Assembly (NCBI GenBank): GCA_020444775.1
Contig: JAGRHX010000920.1
Span: forward strand, 1-5,997
Direction: 5' to 3'
DNA: 5,997 nt
DNA from: Gammaproteobacteria bacterium
GTDB taxonomy: Bacteria > Pseudomonadota > Gammaproteobacteria > HK1
Shown: positions 1 through 5,997 of the stretch, in pieces
How positions within the stretch are numbered: the stretch's first letter is position 1
Layout: every line of letters begins with the position of its first letter
Notes under the pieces: model-generated
Database searches by the model: none
What the model saw: only the letters and a program-made list of their open reading frames with translations
Told to the model about the DNA's origin: nothing
Position numbers and translations under genes: made by a program

Positions 1-244
1 ATTACGCCGCGGCCTCATTGAAGCTCCGCGATCCTGCAGAAGCCACAGCCAGCGGAACCGCGTTTTCCGCGGCATTACGCCGCGGCCTCATTGAAGCGTG
101 GAGGCCTGGACGCAGGGCGCACCCATACCCTGATCGTTTTCCGCGGCATTAGGCCGCGGCCCCATTGAAGCGGATGTCGAGCACGCCACCGCACGGCAGC
201 GGGACCAGGTTTTCCGCAGCATTACGCCGCGGCCTCATTGACAT
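1..244 (+). CRISPR. Type I-G CRISPR array, trailer-end portion (left edge cut)
   Basis: Four repeat copies are visible: a partial one at 1-24 (repeat positions 13-36), a complete one at 62-97, and copies at 136-171 and 209-244. The 36-nt repeat begins GTTTTCC and ends ATTGAAGC. It carries a perfect 7-bp stem, CCGCGGC/GCCGCGG, around the 5-nt loop ATTAC. Spacers are 25-61 (37 nt), 98-135 (38 nt) and 172-208 (37 nt), all different. Relative to 62-97, the copy at 136-171 has two changes (positions 17 and 27). The copy at 209-244 has four: G10A, which breaks a stem pair, and the last three bases. By analogy with type I-C and I-G repeats, ATTGAAGC is the crRNA 5' handle, so transcription should run left to right. 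The decay gradient agrees, placing leader and promoter left of base 1. The adjacent type I-G cas genes are the likely users, with Csb2 processing the transcript. Confidence 0.95.
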
Positions 245-290
245 CTTGCCACCGGCGTTCGTTTTCTCCGGTGTTGCGCCGCGGCAAGAT
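243..290 (+). other. Imperfect inverted repeat at the array's trailer end
   Basis: ATCTTGCC at 243-250 is perfectly complementary to GGCAAGAT at 283-290. Inside it, ACCGG at 251-255 is complementary to CCGGT at 268-272. The loop is 256-267 and there is a 10-nt bulge at 273-282 on one side. The pairing uses bases where the last two repeats differ from consensus. No T-tract follows, so a standard intrinsic terminator is not supported. It could fold the end of the pre-crRNA, or it may be chance in GC-rich DNA. Confidence 0.35.
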
Positions 291-296
291 TGGGAG
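261..296 (+). repeat. Degenerate terminal CRISPR repeat
   Basis: Aligned without gaps to the repeat at 62-97, this segment matches 24 of 36 positions. The matches include the GTTTTC start, the block GCGCCGCGGC-like region at 276-285 and the ATTG at 289-292. The stem is weakened to one mismatch and two G-U pairs. It lies only 16 nt after the previous repeat, where 37-38 nt is normal, so about 21 nt appear to be missing. It is most simply the decayed last repeat of the array. A chance resemblance is possible but unlikely given its position and orientation. Confidence 0.6.
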
Positions 297-319
297 GTTG
301 TGCTGTTTCATGAGCTTTG

Positions 320-343
320 CGGCGGTTCAAGGTGGAACAGCCG
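320..343. terminator. Possible hairpin between convergent csb2 and CRISPR array
   Basis: CGGCGGTTC at 320-328 pairs with GAACAGCCG at 335-343 around a 6-nt loop, giving 8 of 9 pairs with one G-A mismatch (324/339). It sits in the 86-nt gap (297-382) between the csb2 stop and the last degenerate repeat, where two transcripts converge. Neither strand has a T-tract after the stem, so this is a weak candidate for a bidirectional terminator. Nothing else was found in the gap. Confidence 0.2.
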
Positions 344-382
344 GCGAGAGACGCGGCTTTCAGCTCTGACCCGTCGATCCCT

Positions 383-2608
383 TCAGCCCGGTGGTGCCAC
401 TTCGTGGATGAATAGGCCGTCACCAAGGTGCGAGCCTGCGCCAAGCACAATCGGACCCTCTACAGCCAGTGGGAATCGGAGACGAACTCTGGCTCGAAGT
501 CCGTTTCGTGGGCCCCGGGCGAGATCCAGGACGTGTATGTTCGGCTCCGGCAGCTTGCGGCGGCGGCACTCCAGCGCCACATCCGCTTCGATTGCGGCAC
601 TCGTTTCCGCTGATCGTTTCGGGTGTTGCGTGGGTCGATAGGGACGCGAGGAAATCCACGTCCTGGATCGGCCCAGTATCGGGTCATTCTGGTCTGGCTC
701 GATTCGTGCCAGCTTGATGACTCCGAGTGCATTCGACCGGAGGACCCGCAGTTCCGCGCACGCATCGTCCAACCAAACTCGATACGGGTCGCGCTGCGCG
801 CGCATTCCACGCAATGATCTGTCAGCGAGCTCCGGCGCAACGACGATGAGTCGATCGACATGTCCGTCCAGATCGGTGTCCGCCGCAAGGAAGAAGAGGT
901 GCTCATGCTGCCCCGAGCGGGCGGGCCCGCCGTCGGGCGTGTGGCCCGTGAAGTAGGTTGGTAGCCGCTCACGAGTTTGCAGTCGTGCACCTGCGACTGC
1001 CTCAGCCCGTGCCATGACGGCGCGCCGCAGCGCAGTCGCTAAGTCGCGCGCACGCCCTTCGTCTAGCGTGGTCGGCGACTTAGCGACGAAAACATGTAGT
1101 GGCGGTGGCGCCTCGCGCACGGGACGCATCAGGCCGAGCCCGAGCCAACGCCCGTCCCCGATTACGAGCGGTCCTGAAACTGGTTCGGAGAACCGCACTT
1201 CAAGATGATGCAATCGACTCACCGGGAACCGTCCTGCATCGAAAGCATCGGCGCGCAATCCCTTCGTATGGAACGGTTCGCGTTGCAGGCGTACGTTCGA
1301 AGCTTGCGCACTTACACCCGCGTGGCGCAGCGCCTGCACGACGGCGCCCGCAGCGCGCTCTTCGCTGCTACGACGCATATCACCCGACGCCCCGTCGCGC
1401 TGGCGCGTGTTGGGAAGAACACTCGGTGTCACTGTCTGCCAGCGTCGGTAGCGTTGCGAGCCATTCTCTCTCATCTCTTCGTCAATACCGAAATGGCGGA
1501 GCATTCGTCGGTCCCCGGACCGGACCAGGGTCGTGCCCCAGGTCTCGCCAGTTTCCGGATCAAAAAGCTCCGAGCCGCTCAGGGCCCAGTCGACGTCCGC
1601 TACTTTGAACGGACAGTCCGGAGGGATCTGGACGAGCACTCGACGTATGGAGGGATCTGCGTGTCGATGACCGATTGTAGGCAGCGGCACGATACGAACC
1701 CGCCTCAGCACGTCCGCAGAACCCGCACCACGGCCGATGACGAAACGTTCGGTCTCTGCGGTCCGGTGCGTACTAAGTCGATGTGCGGCAACCTCGCGCA
1801 CCGCCCGCGCGATTCGTGTCGCATTCGCAAGCGCACTCGGTCGAAACGGCCGAGAGCCGTCGATAGGCTTCAGGTCGTAGAGGACACACGCGGGCGGGCG
1901 GTCGTAGGCCACCGATCGGAACTGTGGCTTTGGCGGTTGCCGGAAGGAGACCACCGCCTTACGGCCCGAACGCTCGGTGAGGAATCGGCCAGTGACGGCG
2001 CGCTGGCGCCGGATGAGGCTGGCCAGGGAGCCGGGTGTTGGGCACCGAACCGTGCCACCCTCGGGCCGCATGCGGGGATGCGCGACACTGCCCGTGTAAG
2101 TCAGCAGACGTGTCCTGGCCTCACTCGCCGGTAGCGTCATGCCGCGGGCGAAGGCTGGGTCGAGTCCCCGACCCAGCGTGTGCAACCGTTCTGCGAGCGC
2201 AGCGATGCGTTCCGCTTCGACGTTCGCACCCTCGAAGGTCCACAAATAGAGGATCGGTTCATTGCTCTCGAGCCATACAGCGCCGAGCGATTTGGCCACT
2301 CTCAGCTCCGATATCCGGCGTGGATCACCCCCAACGGAATCGAGATCATTGTTTGGCACGAAGTGGGTGACGCTCGACAGCTCGCATTTTGGCGGTGCGG
2401 CTATCGTCGGTGGCGCCAGGGTCTCCAGCCAACGAAACGCATCATCCTTGGCCTCGCTGTCTTCCGCCACCCAGCGCCCTCCATAGGCGCCCGCCACCAG
2501 AGCCTGAAAAAGGCGAAAGGGCGAGGGCGGCCAATCGCCGACACCATGCCAGCGCTGCCCGAGCAGATTAACTTCTATCAGCAGGGCACTTGTGTCCATG
2601 GTCGTCAC
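383..2608 (-). CDS. csb2: Csb2, type I-G Cas5-Cas6 fusion protein (crRNA processing)
   Basis: In type I-G, Csb2 joins a Cas5-like part to a Cas6-like endoribonuclease. It cuts the pre-crRNA and stays on the mature crRNA. This copy is 741 aa. The N-terminus has the family's WPPSPFRLFQALVA (26-39). A conserved-looking block around IVPLPTIGHRHAD (306-318) precedes a first glycine-rich RAMP loop, IGDGRWLGLGLM (483-494). A typical Cas6 module follows: TGHTPDG (554-560), HEH (568-570) with a DxDxDG acidic loop (577-582), WISSRPYRPTQHPKR (651-665), and a second glycine loop, LGAGSHLGDGLF (722-733). H568 and H570 are candidate catalytic residues, by inference only. The GTG at 2606-2608 is chosen because it overlaps the csb1 stop as GTGA; an ATG at 2597-2599 would shorten it by three residues. 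It is longer than the roughly 500-aa Csb2 form and the last gene of the operon. Identification is firm; exact domain borders are inferred. Confidence 0.93.
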   Translation of the reverse strand: MTTMDTSALLIEVNLLGQRWHGVGDWPPSPFRLFQALVAGAYGGRWVAEDSEAKDDAFRWLETLAPPTIAAPPKCELSSVTHFVPNNDLDSVGGDPRRISELRVAKSLGAVWLESNEPILYLWTFEGANVEAERIAALAERLHTLGRGLDPAFARGMTLPASEARTRLLTYTGSVAHPRMRPEGGTVRCPTPGSLASLIRRQRAVTGRFLTERSGRKAVVSFRQPPKPQFRSVAYDRPPACVLYDLKPIDGSRPFRPSALANATRIARAVREVAAHRLSTHRTAETERFVIGRGAGSADVLRRVRIVPLPTIGHRHADPSIRRVLVQIPPDCPFKVADVDWALSGSELFDPETGETWGTTLVRSGDRRMLRHFGIDEEMRENGSQRYRRWQTVTPSVLPNTRQRDGASGDMRRSSEERAAGAVVQALRHAGVSAQASNVRLQREPFHTKGLRADAFDAGRFPVSRLHHLEVRFSEPVSGPLVIGDGRWLGLGLMRPVREAPPPLHVFVAKSPTTLDEGRARDLATALRRAVMARAEAVAGARLQTRERLPTYFTGHTPDGGPARSGQHEHLFFLAADTDLDGHVDRLIVVAPELADRSLRGMRAQRDPYRVWLDDACAELRVLRSNALGVIKLARIEPDQNDPILGRSRTWISSRPYRPTQHPKRSAETSAAIEADVALECRRRKLPEPNIHVLDLARGPRNGLRARVRLRFPLAVEGPIVLGAGSHLGDGLFIHEVAPPG

Positions 2609-3717
2609 TTGCCTTTCTTCTTGGAATCACCGCCACGAAGATCCGCCTTCGCGCGGTCCTTCGAGAACGCGACAACTCGGTCTTGTCCAACCGGGAAGTG
2701 CTCACGAGCGGCCATTGCGTAGTCCTGGACGAGAGCCGCATCGAGTGCGAGGTGGACGCGACGGCCACTGCGCTCGACCAGGTTCCACTGCGCAGGCGTG
2801 TCTGGATCAGGTGTCAGCAGGCAACCCTGCCGGAGAAAGCCGTCTTGTGGCTCTGTCGCAGCAACGAGCGCGAGGCCGAGGACGTAGCGCCGCAGCTCCG
2901 CGCCTCGCTCCTCAGCATCGAGCTGGCGCAAGGCGACGAGATTGATTGTCACGTCCCGCCTGATCTCACCCCGCACGACGATGCCGCCATGCACATCTAC
3001 GGCCGGCACATGTACGAAGCCCCGCTGTGCGAGCGGGCTCTTAGTGTCACCCTCCGCCTTCTCCTTTTCCTGATCGGAGAAGACTTCGAGTGCCGCATAG
3101 TCGACCGGCGGTATGTATTGCGCGGAGCGCCGAAGCATATCGACGTCCCAGGCGCGCACGGTTGCTTGCACGATCCGTGGAAGCTTGGCGCCATCGCCAC
3201 GCGAGTCCCACGCGCCGAAGACGAGCGATGTTGGGGCGAGCTTTGCGATGGCGCTTGCGTCGCCATCATCCTGTAGAGCCCTGAAGGCGCCAACGACTTC
3301 CTCATGCAGCTCACTGGCCCGCACTAGAGCATCTCCGAGCCGATGGCCGGCATCGAGGAGTGAGACCAGACGTCCACCGCCGATGTCAATGTCCACCTGC
3401 GGCACGAGGGCTGAGAGTGGGTTCTGGGGACGTCCTTCAGGCGCGTGCTTGAACAGCGGCTCCATGCGGTTGGCCTGGGCACCGACCGAATCGATCTGGG
3501 CGACCTTCGTCCCATCCGACAGCACGTCGATGGCATACGGCGAGAACTCTCGCCGATCACCCATTGCATAGGTCGGCGGAAATATCACCGCCCCCTCTCC
3601 CTCGACCGGTAACAGTGTCTGGCGCAAGTGCAAGGCGACAGGGCCGCGCAGATCATCCGCCCAAGAGTCGATATGTGTCGTGTCCACAGAGAGCATCGTG
3701 CCTTCAGTTTCAGTCAT
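2605..3717 (-). CDS. csb1: Csb1/Cas7g, type I-G Cascade backbone subunit (GSU0053 family)
   Basis: Cas7g binds the spacer part of the crRNA in repeated copies and forms the backbone of the type I-G effector. The 370-aa product shows the family's motifs: DSVGAQANRMEP (76-87), LLDAGHRLGDALVR (120-133), TSLVFGAWDSRG (163-174) followed by KLPRIVQATVRAWDV (178-192), RSAQY (197-201), GFVHVPAVDVHGG (233-245), LRRYVLGLALVAAT (275-288) and LRQGCLL (295-301). It ends in a lysine-rich tail (KKKGK). The frame stays open upstream to 3957, but the ATG at 3715-3717 is preferred. It has a GAGGAG ribosome-binding site 7 nt upstream, overlaps the cas8g stop by 8 nt, and the extra 80 upstream codons are the cas8g gene read in another frame. 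It sits between cas8g and csb2, as in other type I-G loci. Confidence 0.95.
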   Translation of the reverse strand: MTETEGTMLSVDTTHIDSWADDLRGPVALHLRQTLLPVEGEGAVIFPPTYAMGDRREFSPYAIDVLSDGTKVAQIDSVGAQANRMEPLFKHAPEGRPQNPLSALVPQVDIDIGGGRLVSLLDAGHRLGDALVRASELHEEVVGAFRALQDDGDASAIAKLAPTSLVFGAWDSRGDGAKLPRIVQATVRAWDVDMLRRSAQYIPPVDYAALEVFSDQEKEKAEGDTKSPLAQRGFVHVPAVDVHGGIVVRGEIRRDVTINLVALRQLDAEERGAELRRYVLGLALVAATEPQDGFLRQGCLLTPDPDTPAQWNLVERSGRRVHLALDAALVQDYAMAAREHFPVGQDRVVAFSKDRAKADLRGGDSKKKGK

Positions 3718-4606
3718 GGTCGAACTCCTCTTCAGCGTCGATGATGCAACGCGCCTGATTTTCCTGACCAGGCCAGCCGAGGCGCATGCGGAATGTACGA
3801 ATGGGGAACCCAAGGCCCTGGCAGCCGAGCACGGCCCGAGCGAACACCGTCGGCAGCCGAGCCGATGAGACGCCGTAGCGATACGCGAGCTTGTCGCGCG
3901 GTGAGATGCGCGAGGGACGAGCGTGTTGCATGCCGATGGCGGCCAGAATCTCCACAAGTGGATAGCCGACAGGCGTCATCGTCGAGTGATCATTGAGGCT
4001 GAATCCCACATCCAACGGGATGTAGTCTCGGCGCCAGTCGAAGCGAAAGCTGCTGGACATGGGGGCCGCAACGTCGAAGGGATCTCGGCACGCATCCGCG
4101 AGCGCATTTGCTCCCAGCGCGGAGACGAGAGTGAGGGCATCTCGAGCAAGTCCGGCGCCTGGGTATCCGCCCGAACCGGCCCAGAACTTCACGTTGTCAC
4201 GGCCTGTTCCACCACCGTCCGCCCAATGGTCGATGGGCACTTCGACACCCTCGTTCCGTAGCACTATGGGCATCGCCGCAGGCGTGCCCATCTCGGGAAC
4301 TGAGAAGCGGGGGTCGTCATCCGCCCGGCGCTCACTCGCAACCTTCCATTTCTCGGTCGCCAAGCTCGACCCTCTAGGCGCGATGGCGATCACTTCCGCC
4401 TCGGCAAGAAATCGCACCACCGTATTCACCGGGTCGTCGTCACCGGGTATCCAGAGCGCAAAACGCGCCTGAGTATCGCCGCCTTCATACTCGAACGCGC
4501 CCTCGCAATGTGCGTCGAGGATGCGCTCGGCCGCTTCCATCAAGCCCAGGCAGGCAAAGACCTGACCTGGGTTGCGGAGGACGACGGGAATGCGTGCCTC
4601 AGCCAT
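3710..4606 (-). CDS. cas8g: Cas8g (Cas8u2/Csx14-like), type I-G effector subunit
   Basis: In the characterised type I-G complex, the small Cas8g spans the belly of the effector and links it stably to Cas3. This 298-aa protein has the family's opening motif, NPGQVFACLGLMEAAERI (12-29). It also has IDHWADGGG (125-133), KFWAGSGGYPG (140-150), SFRFDWRRDYIPLDVGFS (186-203) and PVGYPLVEILAAIGMQHARP (212-231). No nuclease or ATPase motif or membrane segment is seen. The ATG at 4604-4606 has a GGAGGA ribosome-binding site 5 nt upstream and overlaps the end of cas3 by 8 nt; its own end overlaps csb1 by 8 nt. Position between cas3 and cas7g matches the standard cas3-cas8-cas7-csb2 order. Naming in this family is inconsistent (Cas8u2, Csx14, GSU0052-like), and Csb3 is the nearest alternative. 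It is not the much larger Csx17. Confidence 0.85.
   Translation of the reverse strand: MAEARIPVVLRNPGQVFACLGLMEAAERILDAHCEGAFEYEGGDTQARFALWIPGDDDPVNTVVRFLAEAEVIAIAPRGSSLATEKWKVASERRADDDPRFSVPEMGTPAAMPIVLRNEGVEVPIDHWADGGGTGRDNVKFWAGSGGYPGAGLARDALTLVSALGANALADACRDPFDVAAPMSSSFRFDWRRDYIPLDVGFSLNDHSTMTPVGYPLVEILAAIGMQHARPSRISPRDKLAYRYGVSSARLPTVFARAVLGCQGLGFPIRTFRMRLGWPGQENQARCIIDAEEEFDHD
3725..3730 (-). promoter_or_regulatory. Ribosome-binding site of csb1
   Basis: The minus strand reads GAGGAG, then 7 nt, then ATG at 3717-3715. The site is embedded in the acidic C-terminal codons (EEEF) of cas8g. It decides the csb1 start over the long upstream open frame that reaches 3957. Confidence 0.75.
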
Positions 4607-5997
4607 TGGAGTCCTCCGTCACGACCGCCTCGTGCCCGGTCTCGTTGATCTCGCGAGAGGCCGCCCAGTCCGCGGCGCGAAGCACGGCCTCCCACCAAGC
4701 CAGTCCCCATGGCCCCCACTGGCGCTGCAACCGCGCGAAGCGCAGCGCAGCATCTCGCGCCAGCTCACTCGAAAGCCAAGGAGGCACATCCGGATCGGGG
4801 TCGATTGGCGCGATCACGGGCCGGGCGTGGCCGTGATGCGAAACAATGAGGTGCAGGGCGAGATCTTTGAGCGGCACAGGCAGCGTATCGAGGGTTGCGC
4901 GCGTCTCGTCGAGCGCCTTACGCAACGAGACGGGCAACGATGCCGTCGCAGCCGAGGTCGATGAGTGGAGCGCGTCACGTAAGGAGCCGAACTCGTGCCG
5001 ATAGCCTCCCAGGGCTCGGCCATCGCCGCCGCCCGTGGTCTTTGCGTACGGGCGCTGTTCGTCACGCGGCGCACGCATAGCGTTCTGCCACAGCTCACGG
5101 GCCTTTCCGGCGTCGTGAAATGCGGCTGCAGCCGTAAGCATGGTGCGATGCGCTTCCGGCAGCGCGAGTCGCTGCGCAATCCGCGAAGCGGCTCGGGCGG
5201 TCGCGTCATGGTGCGCTAGGAGTGTCTGCGCTTGGCGCGCAATTGCCGCGTCGCCGACAGCCGGATCGGCGTACTCGCCGCGCCACAGCTCAACCCATAG
5301 CTCGGCACCATCATCCACGTCGGAATCCACCCGCCAGACGTAACCCGAGGCGCGCCAGTCGGCCATCGAGTCTGTCGGTCGAGTGCCAAAGCAGACGCGA
5401 CGTCGCCAGGTACGCTCCAGCGAGAGACCCCAGCCATCGGCGTCGATAACAAGCGGTGGAGTATCAGCCTTCGCATCCAGGAGCCCGGCCTCGTCCAGCC
5501 CACCCAGGCGATAGTCCACCACCACGGTCTGGCCCGCCCAGGCGGCGTGAAGTCGTTCCTTGCCTGCATCTGCGACACTGTCGATATCCCACATGCCCGC
5601 CAGCACACCGCGGCGGTCTAGCACGGCCAACACCGGCGGATGCAGACTCGATGTCGAATCCGCCGTCAGGCTCTTTTTCACGAGGGCCTTCGCCCGCGCC
5701 TGTACGATCTCCACGACTCGATAGGTCGGCGCTTCCAGCAGCTCGGTCGCGTGCGGTGGCGCGGCCTCGAAGAACGCTGCGAGGTCGCGCTTTCGTGTCT
5801 CTACATCGTCGGCAAAGCCACGCGCGCCGTCAGCGCGCAACGGGAAATGCTTTCGCCATGCGATGGCGGTCTGTGGCTCGTCCTCCACCCAGCCACGCAA
5901 CCATGGGTCGATCTGCGCAAGGCCTGGATTTTCTGCCAGTGAAGTCATTGACCAAGCATCGAGCAGTGGACGCTCGAGGGGCGGCCGCAACGGCTCG
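4599..5997 (-). CDS. cas3: Cas3, type I-G helicase-nuclease, C-terminal part (5' end outside window)
   Basis: Cas3 is recruited to the R-loop by the effector, unwinds DNA with its SF2 helicase and cuts it with its HD domain. About 465 codons are visible and the frame is open at the right edge. The apparent TTG start at 5988-5990 is internal: flanking codons continue into LERPLLDAWSMTSL, typical of GSU0051-type Cas3. Counting that TTG codon as residue 1, residues 9-34 (including PWLRGW) lie between helicase and nuclease. The HD domain occupies roughly 250-450 and has all expected metal ligands: H260/H261, H292-D293 in FHDAGK, H332, H385-H386 in SHHG, and D441 in ADW. HD at the C-terminus is the type I-G arrangement, opposite to most Cas3 proteins. 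The helicase motifs must lie upstream and cannot be checked here. The TGA at 4599-4601 is inside the start region of cas8g. Intact HD residues suggest a working nuclease. Confidence 0.93.
   Translation of the reverse strand, partial: EPLRPPLERPLLDAWSMTSLAENPGLAQIDPWLRGWVEDEPQTAIAWRKHFPLRADGARGFADDVETRKRDLAAFFEAAPPHATELLEAPTYRVVEIVQARAKALVKKSLTADSTSSLHPPVLAVLDRRGVLAGMWDIDSVADAGKERLHAAWAGQTVVVDYRLGGLDEAGLLDAKADTPPLVIDADGWGLSLERTWRRRVCFGTRPTDSMADWRASGYVWRVDSDVDDGAELWVELWRGEYADPAVGDAAIARQAQTLLAHHDATARAASRIAQRLALPEAHRTMLTAAAAFHDAGKARELWQNAMRAPRDEQRPYAKTTGGGDGRALGGYRHEFGSLRDALHSSTSAATASLPVSLRKALDETRATLDTLPVPLKDLALHLIVSHHGHARPVIAPIDPDPDVPPWLSSELARDAALRFARLQRQWGPWGLAWWEAVLRAADWAASREINETGHEAVVTEDSNG
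4612..4617 (-). promoter_or_regulatory. Ribosome-binding site of cas8g
   Basis: The minus strand reads GGAGGA, then 5 nt, then ATG at 4606-4604. The site lies inside the last codons of cas3, so ribosomes finishing cas3 can restart on cas8g. It fixes the cas8g start. Confidence 0.75.

Noticed and set aside
305..340. Possible sixth, even more decayed repeat starting GTTTC
   Set aside because: Only the first few bases and scattered CGGCGG resemble the repeat, the stem is absent and spacing is wrong. It is not distinguishable from chance.
165..641. 158-codon plus-strand open frame starting in a CRISPR repeat
   Set aside because: It runs through repeats, spacers and the antisense of csb2 and has low-complexity Arg/Ser composition. 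Repeat-spacer DNA explains the first part.
1205..2134. 309-codon open frame on the plus strand, antisense to csb2
   Set aside because: Its translation is rich in Arg, Ser and Ala without recognisable motifs, and it lies wholly inside csb2, whose family motifs are clear. It is a shadow frame of GC-rich DNA.
2590..3276. 228-codon open frame on the plus strand, antisense to csb1
   Set aside because: It lies within csb1, which has clear Cas7g motifs on the minus strand. No domain was recognised in the antisense product and no convincing ribosome-binding site was seen.
3718..3957. 80-codon N-terminal extension of csb1
   Set aside because: The extension is cas8g read in another frame and has no family motif. 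The ATG at 3717 has a good ribosome-binding site and gives the usual Cas7g start.
5988..5990. TTG as the true start of cas3
   Set aside because: The frame continues to the window edge, and the protein lacks all helicase motifs if started here. The sequence around it matches the middle of GSU0051-type Cas3.

Overview
The window holds the downstream part of a type I-G (formerly I-U) CRISPR-Cas locus. It is GC-rich, as expected for a high-GC bacterium, perhaps a proteobacterium. The lineage is an inference from base composition and protein style only, because no rRNA, tRNA or housekeeping gene is present to fix it.

Right to left, on the minus strand, is a tight four-gene effector operon. It starts with the 3' part of cas3 (4599-5997, running off the right edge), which ends in a C-terminal HD nuclease domain. 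Next come cas8g (Cas8u2/Csx14-like, 3710-4606), cas7g/csb1 (2605-3717) and csb2, the Cas5-Cas6 fusion (383-2608). Consecutive genes overlap by 8, 8 and 4 nt, which points to one transcript with translational coupling. The promoter must lie upstream of cas3, outside the window.

At the left edge, on the plus strand, is the end of a CRISPR array (1-244). Its 36-nt repeats contain a perfect 7-bp palindromic stem and end in ATTGAAGC; the spacers are 37, 38 and 37 nt. Repeats lose identity from left to right (0, 2, 4, then about 12 mismatches to the best copy). The right end is therefore the trailer, the leader lies beyond the left edge, and array and cas operon converge tail to tail. The last unit is odd: a 16-nt 'spacer' between two degenerate repeats, carrying its own inverted repeat. 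The 86 nt between the last degenerate repeat and the csb2 stop hold no gene, only one imperfect hairpin.

From what is known of type I-G, Csb2 cuts the array transcript and stays on the crRNA, Cas7g copies form the curved backbone, Cas8g spans the complex and recruits Cas3, and Cas3 unwinds and degrades target DNA. The adaptation genes (cas4-cas1 fusion, cas2) that often follow csb2 are not in this window. The locus is recognisable rather than new. The points most worth a second look are the very long Csb2 with two Cas6-like glycine-loop modules, and the degenerate unit at the array's trailer end.
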